64,000 bases of DNA from Heterodera schachtii (taxonomy: Eukaryota > Nematoda > Chromadorea > Rhabditida > Heteroderidae), in assembly GCA_023374025.1 (NCBI GenBank), contig SIJG01000050.1:793641-857640 (forward strand), read 5' to 3'. Shown one piece after another: positions 23,411-34,938 of the stretch; position 1 is the first letter of the stretch, and every line of letters starts with the position of its first letter. A program made the position numbers and the translations under genes. The notes below the pieces were generated by a model. The model ran no database searches. It was not told the origin of the DNA and saw only the letters and a list, made by a program, of their open reading frames with translations.

Positions 23411-26400
23411 ATGGCCACTTTCAATGTGGCGCTTCTCATCATTAGCGTTGGGGTGCGAAAATATAAATTAAAATTAATTACAATTTTAAATATTTATTTT
23501 TGTTTTAGTCAATTGCTTCATCGGTTGTTGCTGATGATCAACAAAATCAAAACAAAACAGCTCAAAATGGAGGAGGAGACTTAAAGCATTTGTTCAGATC
23601 GGATGGTAAAAAAAGATTTTTTTAATTTAAAATTTATTAAAATTTAATTAAATAAATGTTTAACAATATTTTAAGAGTTAATTTTTGCTTTTAGTTTCAC
23701 TGAGCTTCGGAACAAACAAATGCGATGGCCGAGAAAGTGTCGGGAATTGAGACAAAATTGGAAAAACAAGTTGAAAATGGTAACAATTTTATTCTAATTA
23801 AATTCATTTTCGACTTTCGTTGATTAAAATTTAAAAAAATGAAAATTAAATAACTGAAAAAATAAAATGAATAAAATAATTTATTTTATAAATTCAAATT
23901 AAAAAATAAATGAAATGAAAAATTTCTATTTAATAGTTAAATAATTTATTAATTATATTAAAATATCATCTTTTTTGACAAGTTCATAGTCAATTTTGAA
24001 GACAAATAAAATTTCAATTAAAATGGATAGGGGAATAAAACCATCAATTTTAATTACCAAATTAACCATTTATCGATCACTTAAATATATATGAAAAGCA
24101 ATAATTAATGCCAACTTTTTTTTGTCACAGGTGGTGGCACATTAGCATTAATGACAATGTTGACATCAAACAGATTGGAAAAAGAAATCGAAGATGGTAA
24201 AAAATGCATTAATATGCATTTTTTATTTAAATATTTTCTGCTCTTTTATAATCTGTAGGAATGCGCGAGAATCGAAATGTGATGACCGAGAAAATGTCGG
24301 GAATTGAGGCCAAATTGGAAAAACAAATTGAAAATGGTAAAAATTCATTTTAATTCATTTTCATTTAAATTTTTATATTTTTTTAGGAATGCGCGACAGC
24401 CAAAATTTGTTGTCAACCAAATTGGAAAATGGTGGAAAATAATTTTATTTTTTAATTTTTTTTTTTTTGGGAATGCGCGAGAATCAAAATGCATTGGCCG
24501 AGAAAGTGTTGGGAACTGAGGCCAAATTGGAAAATCAAATTGAAAATGGTAAGTATTTTTATTTTTTTATTTGCCTTACATTGAATTTTGGGTTTAATTT
24601 AAAATTAAATGATTTTTCATTTTTTAAATATTTAAATATTTTTGTTCAGTATTTACTAAACTGCGAGACAATCAAAATGCTTCTGTGACCAAATTGGAAA
24701 ATCGAATTGAAAATGGTAAAAAAAAGATGCAATATTCAATTTATCTCTTTATTTTTTATAATATTTTTTTACTAATCGAAAAATTAAAAATATTAATTTA
24801 TACAGTATTCTTCAATTATTATAGCAACTCATTATCATTATTCATTCCTAAAATTGGTGCTATTTTAGAGAATACAGTATTTCTCTATACATTTGTTTTC
24901 AGGAATGCGAGAGAATCAAAATGCGTTGGTCGAACAAATGTCGGGAATTGCGGCAAAATTGGAAAATCAAATTGAAAACGGTAAAATTTATTTAATTTAA
25001 TTTTGATATTTTCTTTTAGAAATGCGCGACAGCCGAAATTTGTTGTCCACCAAATTGGAAAATGGTGGAAAATATTTTTACATATTTTAATTTATTTAAT
25101 TTACTTATTTTGGGAATGCGAGAGAATCAAAATGCGATGGCCGAGAAAATGTCGGGAATTGAGGCAAAATTGGAAAAACAAATTGAAAACGGTAAAATTT
25201 ATTTAAATTGAATTTTTCATTTAATTTTTTATGTTTTTATTTTAGGAATGCGCGACACCCAAAATTTGTTGTCCACCAAATTGGAAAATGGTTTAAATAT
25301 TTTTAACTAATTTAAATTTTTATTTATTTATTTTGGGAATGCGCGAGAATCAAAATGCGATGGCCGAGAAAGTGTCGGGAATTAAGGCAAAATTGGAAAA
25401 TCAAATTGAAAATGGTAAGAAATAGGTACCTTTTATAAATTTATTTGTGATTAAATTGTTTTAAAAATAAATTAATTGTTTTTGTGTTCACTGAATTGCG
25501 CGACAACCAAAATCGACTGACCATTAAATTGGAAAATGGTAAAATGGAAAATATTCTTTTAAATTATTAAAATTAATGTTTTTGTTATCTTTAGGAATGC
25601 GAGACAATCAAAAGGCGTTGACTCTGATAAAGAATATGGTAACTTTAGCGGTTTTTGCAAAATGTTTGGAGGAATTGAAACAAAAATATCTCAAATTTAC
25701 AAAAAAAAAAGAAAAAGAAAAAAAAAGATAAAAATTTAAATGCAAAAACTAAATTGAAAGAAAAAAAAACAAATTATTAGTTGCTTACATATCCGCTTAG
25801 GGAATCCAACATATAGTTCATATAATTTTTATTTAAATACTATAAATTTTATTTTACAGCTTTTTCATTCCCATTCGCTTCCAATTTATCGATGGAATGC
25901 TTCTGATTGCGACTTTCTAATTGTGATCAATGAAAGCACAAATGCCATTCTGTACAACCTAACAGAAGGTGATGAAAAAAACATTGACTAATTTCACTAA
26001 TTGAATAATATTTTTTAATTTGTTTAGGATTTATTAAAATTCGTTCGTGCCGAGCAGGGCCAATTAAAATGCCATCTGCTGCTGATCGCATTGGCATTAT
26101 TTATACGGAATATCGGATTCTTTCTAAAAATAAACTTCAGTTAAATGAAAAAGAATTAGTTACCAAACTCAAAAATTTAGTCATTAATTTTTTTCAATCT
26201 TTTTTGTTAAAGCAGCTTGCTGGACAAGAATTTCTTGAAAAACCGAGAGCCAACCAGGGAATTACAAGAAAACAATAATTTTTTTAAGAAGAAAAAAAAA
26301 GTTAATTTTTATTTATTTTTTTTAATTGAACTCTTTGGTTATTCGGTTCAGAAAAATTATTTTCAGTTTTTTATGCCAAAAATGATTATTTTAATCTGGC

Positions 26401-27164
26401 GGAGGGAAGTTTGGGCACCAAATTAAGGATTTAAAAATAGAAATATTTTTAATTGCATAAAAACGCAATCATTTAATTTAAAAGCATAGTAAATTTAATC
26501 AAGTTAGGAATCCAAATTTTTTTACCGAATATCCAGTAGAGACCGGACAAGAGGGTCGGTCGGTCGGTTTCGGTTAAAAACCGAAAAAAACCGAACCGAA
26601 TACCGAAAAATACCGAAAAAAACCGAAAAAAAACCGACCGATCCGATCTCTATTATCCAGTTAATTTAACATGCATATTTTTCCAAACTTATTACAATTC
26701 ATTCAATACCAATATCATATAAATGTGTTATTTGTATCATTAAAAGGCTCGGTGGCGTCTCTATTGGATTATCAGCAAAAGAAATGCCATTGGACACTTC
26801 GCTTGGATCCCGTGTTTCGTACGGTTACGCAGAGTTTGGAAGGATTGAAAGCACAAATGCCAATGGAAATGAAACAACTATTTGGGCTAATGTGCCCACA
26901 TTTCGCATTGGCGATGTGGCCGGATGTGGACTGAATAGGGCAACACGTCAAGTGTTTTTCACGAAGAATGGACAACGCTTGAGTTTGTGTTTATTATGGC
27001 AACTCACATAAACGTGCTAATTACCTAATTAAGACATCACCAATTTGTACGTTGAAGAGTACACGGCGGACTTTTACCCGACCGTTTCATTGTTCGGTCA
27101 CGGGGACGCGGTCGAGGCCAACTTTGGACCCATCTTCAAATACGATCTGTCCAAGGAATTTTGA
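23411..27164 (+). CDS. SPRYSEC-like secreted protein, copy D (long coil, some damaged exons)
   Basis: Signal exon 23411-23452 (MATFNVALLIISVG) and linker 23509-23605 come first. Coil exons: 24131-24196, 24259-24336, 24387-24431, 24471-24548, 24650-24715, 24903-24980, 25020-25064, 25114-25191, 25246-25290, 25337-25414, 25595-25650. SPRY exons: 25860-25968, 26028-26139, 26747-26982 and 27034-27164. These sum to 480 codons in frame. Two further coil exons look dead: about 23701-23778, with single-base losses that shift the frame, and 25485-25538, whose acceptor AG is gone. Because coil exons are phase-symmetric, skipping them keeps the frame. GG stands where AG is expected before 24471, 25114 and 25337. 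The SPRY exons keep GVSIGLSAKEMPLDTSLG, VAGCGLNRATRQVFFTKNG and VEANFGPIFKYDLSKEF; DCDFLIVI replaces the usual DCHPKIVI. A 116-bp foldback sits in the last long intron. It may be functional or decaying. Confidence 0.65.
26538..26653. mobile_element. Tiny foldback element (116 bp) with 8-bp target duplication
   Basis: TATCCAGT flanks it at 26530-26537 and 26654-26661. The ends AGAGACCGGA and its near-complement, and the inner GGTCGGTCGGTCGGTTTCGG against the 'aaaccgaccgat' side, fold on each other. The interior is reiterated 'ccgaaaaaa'. It is inserted in an intron of copy D. Confidence 0.75.
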
Positions 27165-28952
27165 GAATTTGGAAATGTTTCTTTATACAACCCAACTGAA
27201 ATGTTTTTTTTTCTGAATATCACTGACGATTTGTGACTGAATTTTCTAAATGATTAGAAGCACCACCAAATTTAAAATTTTCCGTTAATTTATAATAAAT
27301 TATGTTTGCCGGTATTTTGTTAGCAGCGAAAAGTGGTGGTGGCGATGGACAAATTAGGAAAACTTTTAAAATTCCATTGAAGAAAAAGAGATTAAAAAAA
27401 TAAAATGCATAAATTATTTTTATAAAAAAACGAAATCCAATTAAAAATAACACAGTTTTTGACACAAAAATCTGATTTTTTGATCCCAAAGTTCCGATTT
27501 CGAAAATTGTTCATGACACCTCTGAATTATGACTCATCTTTACCTCTTTTAAATGAAGTTAAATAATTAAAATGATTTTTATTTTATGTCATATATTTTC
27601 CAGTCTTTTGGTGAAAAAATTGGATTAATAATTTATAATAAAAATGATAAAAAAAAATATTTTAATTGACGGAAAAATTTATTTTTGGCACATATTTTGG
27701 TATTTAGTTCATATTTTACTTTTTTAGGGATATATTCCAAGCCTTACTTAATGAAGCCAACAAATTTATTCGTGCAACAAAATAACAATTATTCGCATGC
27801 CAATGAATTGGGACTGCAGGCCAATGCTCAGAAAATTCAGCAGCCAAACATTTTTACATTTTTACAAAGGCACATTTGTGCTGAAAATGAAAGGATTTGA
27901 GAAGAGCATTTTGCCAGTGTGCAGCAGCAGTTGCTGCTAATTACCGTAATTAATTAATTAGCAACCGGGCATAGCGCCTAATTTGAAAGGCGTGTCGGGG
28001 GGTTCTTTACTTGTCACAGACTTAGGGATTAGACGGAAAACAATTGCTGTGAGTTATATTTGGTTCCTCACCAGTTCCATAAACGCAAAAATTTGACCAT
28101 TTAAGGATAAGAGGAAAATTAATTAAAAAAAAAGTTTGGCAAAAAAATAAATTAATTTAAATCGGCTGGAAAAATATATTCAATCATTTATGCTCAAATT
28201 CATGGCTAAATTTTGGTACATTAAAAAGAAAATAAATATATTTTTTAAATCATTAAAATATGAATGAGAGTCAAGCATACCATATTTATTTTTCTTAACT
28301 TAGAAATTTAATATGAATATTAAGTATTTTGACCATATTTTATTTAATCAATTTTTTAAAGAATTTCTTTTTCAATTCTTTAACTATTTTTCCATACCGT
28401 AGTTTGGCTGGCTGACCATTTGCCTGTGCCTTGTCGCTAATTAATTACTTAATTAAGGGTAAACACATCCAAGGGATCTGCCCTTCACTTTCTCTAACAT
28501 TTTCAGCAGAATAAACTTTAGTCTTTTTTTTCTCCGCTGGTCATTTGATCTTTGTGTCCCACTGCTTAATGAGTCATCCATTAATGGTCGACCGTTGTAA
28601 TTAACTAATTAATTAAGGAACAGAACATTGTGTCCCAATGTTTACAATTTTTTGTTTATTTTCACTCCCAAACATTTTTCTGAGCATTCGAATGCAATAA
28701 ACACAATATTTCGTTGCATAAATTGTGCTGAAACTTCTTTATGATATTCATAAATTCATTTAACATCAATTAGTTAATTAATTAATTTATTTCCAAATAT
28801 TATTTATTTATTTTTTAATTAAATTTAATTTATTGCGAAAAATATTTGTAATATTTAAACATATACGGACTTTTCTTGGCAAATTTTAGCTATTTGTTGT
28901 TTAAGTAACAAATTTAAAAAGTTTGCCCTATTTTTTAATTGCCAAAATCGAC
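27165..28952. promoter_or_regulatory. Intergenic region between copies D and E; upstream region of E
   Basis: 27165-27240 holds the family 3' flank (CTGAATATCACTGACGATTT). 27241-27790 shows nothing recognisable. From about 27800 it is nearly the same as 22265-23410 and 59820-61048, including TAATTACCGTAATTAATTAA, GCGCCTAATTTGAAAGGCGTG and AAATCGACATGGCC at the start. This marks a duplicated promoter-bearing segment. Confidence 0.5.
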
Positions 28953-31609
28953 ATGGCCACTTTCAATGTGGCGCTTCTCATCATTAGCGTTGGGGTACAA
29001 AAATTTAAATTAAAATTAATTACAATTTTTAAATATTTATTTTTGTTTTAGTCAATTGCTTCATCGGTTGTTGCTGATGAGCAACAAAATCAAAACAAAA
29101 CAGCTCAAAATGGAGAAGGAGACTTAAAGCATTTGTTTGGATCAGATGGTAAAAATGATATTAAAAATGATATTTTTTTTATTTGAAATTTATTTAAATT
29201 TAATTAAATAAATGTTGAATAATATTTTAAGGGTTAATTTTTGCTTTTAGCTTTCACTGAGCTTCGGGACAAACAAAATGCGATGGCCGAGAAAATGTCG
29301 GGAATTGAAGCAAAATTGGAAAAACAAATTGAAAACGGTAAAAATTCATTTAATTGAATTTTTATATTTTATTTTAGGAATGCGCGAAACCCAAATTTTG
29401 TTGTCCACCAAATTGGAAAATGGTGGAAAATAATATTTTTTAATTTAATTTAATGTTTTTATTTTAGGAATGCGCGAGAATCGAAATGCGATGGCCGAGA
29501 AAATGTCGGGAATTGAGGCAAAATTGGAAAAACAAATTGAAAATGGTTAAAATAATTAATATTCATTTTCCATTTAATTTTTATATTTTTATTTGAGGAA
29601 TGCGCGACACCCAAAATTTGTTGTCCACCAAATTGGAAAATGGTGGAAAATAATATTTTTTTAATTTAATTTAATTTTTTTATTTTGGGAATGCGAGAGA
29701 ATCAAAATACATTGGCCGAGAAAATGGCGGAAACTGAGGCCAAATTGGAAAACCAAATTGAAAATGGCAAGTTTTATTTTTATTTTTTCTGCTATATAAA
29801 ATTTTGGTTTTGTTTTAAATGAAATAATTTTTTATTTAAAAAAAATATTTTTTTTAAATTTTTTTTTAGTATACACTAAGCTGCGCGACAATCAAAATGC
29901 TTCTGTGACCGAAATGGAAAATCAAATTGAAAATGGTAATAAAATGAATATTCTATTTGAATTTGTTTTTTATATTTTTTTTTTACAAATTTATACCGTT
30001 CAATTCCTAAATAATTTCCAATTAATTGCCAGTATTCACGTATAATTGGAGCTTTTTAGAGAATATGGTGTGGTATTTCTATTCATTTGTATTTAGGAAT
30101 ACGAGAGAATCAAAATGCATTGGCCGAGAAAGTGTCGGGAACTGAGGCCAAATTGGAAAATCAAATTGAAAAAGGTAAAAAATAGCTACCCAATTTAAAT
30201 TTAATTTTTGATTATTGGGTTTTTTTAAATAATTTAAAAAAATGTTTTAGTATTCAATGAATTGCACGACAGCCAAAATGGGATGGCAACCAAATTGGAA
30301 AATGGTGAAAATGAATATTATTTTAATTAACATTTTTATTTTATCATCTGCAGGAATTCAAAACAACCAAAAGGCGTTGTCTCTGATGAAGAATATGGCA
30401 ACTTTAGCGGTTTTTACAATTTTTTTTTAAGAAATTGAAAATAAAATGCAAAATTTTATGTTTTTAAATTAATTCTATAATTTATTTAGTTATTATTTAA
30501 AAATTAATATGAAGTTTAATTTTACAGCTTTTTCACTTCCCTCTTCCAATTTATCATCGATGGAATGCCTCTGATTGCCACCCAAAAATTGTGATCAATC
30601 AAAGCACAAATGCCATTCAGCGCAATACGAATGGAGAAAGTGACGAAAAAAGCATTGAAATTAAATATCTAATTTTTCACTAATTGAATAATTATTTTTA
30701 ATTTGTTTAACCTTTTCCGATATTGGCTTTTGTTCTTGCCGAGCAGGACCGATTCATATGCCATCTGCTGTTGGTCGCATTGGCATTATTTATGCGGAAT
30801 ATCGGATACTTGCTATAAAAATAATGTAAATTAAAAAGCCAAAAAAAAATAAACAATAAAATCAAAAATTAACAATCAGAAATTTTATTTAATTATCTTT
30901 TTTTGTTAGAGCAGAATGATCTGGACAAGAATTTTCATGAAAATTGGAAACCAACAACGGGAATTACAAGAAAAAATAATTTTTTTTTAAAAAATAAAGA
31001 AATTGAATTTTTTATTTATTTTTTTATGTAAGTTTTTTTTCTGTTCGACTGAAAATTTTTCATTTGGTTTTTTACCAAAAAATAATAAATTTTAGAGGTT
31101 TGTAAAGTACAATAAAAATTGTTAGCTTAAATTTCAAATAATTTTGAAGAGATGAAAATTTGCAAGTAATTAAACATTAATTTTTTTGCTTTATCAGTTT
31201 ATCTATTGGACTATCAACAAAAGAAATGCCATTGGACAAATGGGTTGGAGATAGCCGTGTTTCGTACGGTTACGCAAATTTTGGCAAGATAACAAGCAAA
31301 AATGCTGATGGAAATGAAGTAAGCAATTTGGACAATGTGCCACCATTTTACACGGGCGATGTGATGGGATTTGGACTGAATTGGGTAACTCGTCAAGTGT
31401 TTTTCACGAACAATGGACAACGCTTGAGTTTGTGTTTATGTTGGCAACTCACATAAACTGGCTAATTACCTAATTAAGACATCACCAATTTGTACGTTGA
31501 TGAGGGCACGGCTGACCTTTACCCGACCGTTACATTGGACTACCACGGGGATGCGGTCGAGGCCAACTTCGGTCCAAACTTCCAATACGATTTGTCCAAG
31601 AAATTTTGA
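28953..31609 (+). CDS. SPRYSEC-like secreted protein, copy E
   Basis: Signal exon 28953-28994 (MATFNVALLIISVG) and linker 29052-29148 (SIASSVVADEQQNQNKTAQN) come first. Coil exons: 29251-29337, 29378-29422, 29468-29545, 29598-29642, 29689-29766, 29870-29935, 30097-30174, 30251-30304 and 30354-30409. SPRY exons: 30528-30639, 30744-30825, 31198-31427 and 31479-31609. The sum is 427 codons in frame. The SPRY part shows RWNASDCHPKIVINQSTN, SIGLSTKEMPLDKWVGDSR, VMGFGLNWVTRQVFFTNNG and AVEANFGPNFQYDLSKKF. The second SPRY exon has lost its usual acceptor (TTTAACC instead of TTTAG..). An AG inside TTGCCGAG would restore the frame but drops a few residues. Intron 29767 uses a GC donor, and the exon at 29689 follows GG. 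Predicted secreted; the coil may oligomerise or space the SPRY head (inference). Confidence 0.75.
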
Positions 31610-32389
31610 GATTTTGGAAATGATTTGATTACTTATCCAATATCAATTAAAAAATAACATTCTTTTTTCTGAATATCACTGACGATTTTTTTGGATGGTT
31701 TAATAAATCCGACAAAATAAAAATGTCTGTTTGTAGAAATGTTCTCTGGTTTTAGTGTAGCTAAATTTTGTTCTAATTTCTTTAAATTACTAATTAAAAT
31801 TTTGTGATTTTTGCTATAATGACAATGTGTATCTAAATTTTCAACTTTAACGGCAAAAGTTTATTATTGGATAAAATAAATTAACAAAATGCACTCAAGG
31901 AATTTTGAATAAATTTTCTTCATTCCCAAAAAATTGTAAAAAATAAATAAATGAAAATTTAAAATGATTTGATTGCTAATCTATCTATCCATTATCAGTT
32001 TTGAACACTAATAAATATCCTTGTAAATTTTTGGTGTTGGAGATCAACTCAGTCGGAAATAAATTTAAAAAGCATAAATTTAAAAAAGTATTCTTATGAA
32101 AAAACAAATAATAATCATAAATAGCATAATTTAGAAAGCAAACAAAATGAAATAATTTTTGTATAATTTTTAGACAACAAAAAAATTCATAAATATTTCT
32201 TTCAAAAAATCGGATTTTCTGAGTATTTTATAATTGGTTAACCGCTGTGATAAAAATGGTCCAACAATTCAAAATGTTTAATAAAATTAACAAAGTTTCG
32301 CATAAATCGTTCCGCTTTTGTTCCACCGTTTGTTCCGCAAAAATTTATAAGGCACTGAAATGAAAATTTAAAATGCTGAATTTCTTTAA
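31610..32389. other. 3' flank of copy E, no gene
   Basis: Holds the family-wide 3' text (TCTGAATATCACTGACGATT) that also follows D, F, G and the relic at 2588. The rest is AT-rich with no coding exons visible. Confidence 0.5.
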
Positions 32390-33740
32390 TAATTAAACAT
32401 TTATTTGTATAATTTTTTTGAGCTAATCCGCCTCCATAATTTCAATATATTCAAAATAAATAACCGTCAAAGATGGCATGACCAAAATTATGTAGTTAAA
32501 AATAAAATAATAAAATTAATGAAACTCTTTGGATTTGATAATTTCTTCTCATATTGCCAAAACTCACACAAATGGAATTTCTCAAAAGCATCATTTGGCT
32601 GACAAAAAAAAAAGCCTTTTTTAATTAGTTTTCTAAATGTGATGGGCCCCAACAGTGCCAATGGCCTCTCAAAAAACCACAAAATGAGGACTAAAGCCTG
32701 ACATTTCGGATAAAATTGAAAAATTATGAATTTAATTTATTTAACGATAAACAAACGAAAATTTTGATTGTTTTTGTTGTTGCTGTTATGCTTCGAGTTT
32801 TCTGAAGCGAATGGAGACAAATTTTATCGGAATATGCTTCAGTCAAAAAGATGGCACCAAAGAAAGCAGAGACTCTCAAAACTGTTTCTATGTTAATAAT
32901 GATGTCACTAATTAACAATTAATTAATTTCTTCATTTTCATTTATTCGAGTGTCGTTGGCAAACAATCAAATTACAATAATGAAGGACCAATAAATAACG
33001 AAAACTCATTACCATAAACCAAACAAAATTCATATCCCCCACAATTATTGTGATTTAAAAAAAAGTGTAATATTTTAAATTCTTAATTTTTTAGCTTTCC
33101 ATATCATTTTATTTATTTAATTATCAATATTTTGGATATTTGTATATTAATTCCAACAGTTTTTTTTTTTGCTTCCATAATTTTATGCACTGAAAATGAA
33201 TGAAAAATGATTCATCAGCAGCAATATCAGAACAGATTTTGTCGGATGATTTGATAGAAGCGAAAAGTGTGGACAAATTGTGAAAACTGTAAAAATTCCA
33301 TTGATGGGAAAAGAAATAAAAAATGAATAAATTAGTTTTGTAAATAATCAACGAAAATATTTATTAATTATAAAAATTGTACAATAAATGAATTTAAAAA
33401 AAAGAAAATTTGAAAAGAAGTAAATTGAAGATGTAAAAGTAAAATGAGTGATGTGATTTGTTAATTAATGATCTAATGATCAAAGAACAGAGGCTAATGC
33501 ACAAAATATTTTTTGTGCTGCTCCGTCCGCCCGCTCATTTGTCCGTGCCGTTCCGTCCGCTTGCTCATTTGTCCGTCCCGTCCCGTCCGCCCACACATTT
33601 GTCAGTGCCATTCCGTTTTCGCCGCACTATCCGCTGCATTTTTGACTTTTGCTGTGCCAATGTTGGAATTGTCCAAAACTTTCGGAATGTGCACTTAATC
33701 CCCTTTCTAATTTTCAAAAAAAATTATGGTGCCTATTTTA
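32390..33740. repeat. Inverted duplicate of 9130-6780
   Basis: Same order of landmarks as 6780-9130 in reverse: CGTCAAAGATGGCATGACC, TTGAGAAATTCCATTTG complement, the GCACCAAAGAAAGCAGAGAC text, the AACGAAAACTCATTACCATA stretch, then the short minisatellite. It lacks the foldback element found in the other copy. No gene. Confidence 0.7.
33521..33625 (+). repeat. Short version of the minisatellite
   Basis: Two to three degenerate units of CCGCTCATTTGTCCGTGCC(G/A)TTCCGTC, the complement of the 7078-7690 unit. This shows how short the array was before or after expansion. Confidence 0.75.
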
Positions 33741-34249
33741 AACTAATTAATGGAGTGTCGGGATTTGGATCATCTTTTCTTTTTTATTAATCCGTTTTTG
33801 TTTCTTTCCATGCCATCTGCCACAAATTTGTTCAAATACACCAAATCTGATAAGAAAGGCAATCAAATGGTATTAATTTGAATCAAATCAAATGTTCATA
33901 TTTGATTAAAAAAAGAGAGACAAATAATATAAAATGAAATAATTTGGCATTTTAATGAATTATTTTTTTTATTTATTGAGACGAAAATTTTATCAATTTG
34001 TGGCATTTTAGTGCCAAAATAACTGCCTTTCGACAAAAAATTCTTGGGATTTATTTCTTGGGATTTAATTTTAATGTATTTCCTTCAAACTCTTTTTACA
34101 GTATCTTTTCCAATTTCTCTTTTCAATAAAATGCATTTAAAACACAAAAACATTATTATTTTAATTATATTCGTACAATTAGTACAAATATTAACACAAA
34201 TGAAAATTATTTTTCGCATTTTTTTTTGCTCATTATAAAAAACTCATTA
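33741..34249. other. No gene; left flank of the duplicated promoter block
   Basis: AT-rich. The last part (from about 34100) matches 48840-48965 (TTTTCAATAAAATGCATTTA, ATATTCGTACAATTAGTACA). No coding exons seen. Confidence 0.45.
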
Positions 34250-34690
34250 GCAATTCATTTTCATTTTCTGTTGGTCGTTTAGCGCCACCGCCACTGACCG
34301 GCCGACCACCACCAACGATGGAATTGTACAACCAAAAATGATTCATCCCCTGAGGGGCTTTTATCGCTATTAGCGATCCGTTTACCCCCCCCCCCCCCCC
34401 CCCCGCGGATTAGAATTTCTGTTTTGCTGGGCTTTTTCTCCCCGGGGGGGGGGCTTGGACAATTTTACGTGACGTGTCATAGCAAACCGTCCACGTCCAT
34501 CCCATCTCATCCCCCGTCCTGCTGGGCTGGTGGCTTTGGCTGTGTGCGGTGCGGCGGTGCGCTGCCGCCCATTGGCCGCGCCGCTTCTGTCCGCAGGGAA
34601 CGCCCATTTTTGTACGGCCGACCGCCGCATTTAAGCGCTGATCGGCCAGCCAAAAATCATTCACTTTCATAAAATTTTTTGAGCTCTAAT
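34250..34690 (+). promoter_or_regulatory. GC-rich block, copy 2, upstream of the secreted-protein gene
   Basis: Homologous to 48965-49430 and, inverted, 5944-6380. It contains CCGCCCATTGGCCGCGCCGC (GC box and inverted CCAAT box), GTACGGCCGACCGCCGCATTTAAGCG and a run of about 19 C near 34386. It ends some 250 bp before the ATG at 34939. Location and box content suggest promoter function; this is inference. Confidence 0.55.
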
Positions 34691-34938
34691 CAAAAAGCAT
34701 AAAACTAAAATAGGGGGAGAAATAGGAAAAGCCAAATAAAAAAAGGATTTTTTAATGGGACAGCAATTAAAAATAATTAAATGATTTTTACAATTTTAGT
34801 GCATTCATTAAATTTCCTTTTGAGTTAATTCCTTTCGCTTTAACATAATTTTTTGTTTTAGGAATTTCATTTATTTTTTCCTTAATTTCTAATCCTGACA
34901 AAACTCTTCAAATCAACCAACCGCCTTCACATTTCAAC

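Noticed and set aside
24304..25206. Frames reading intron text plus coil exons (for example around 24685-24975 and 25003-25206)
   Set aside because: They read mini-exons in the wrong frame or across introns; the phase-1 splice model explains the sequence better.
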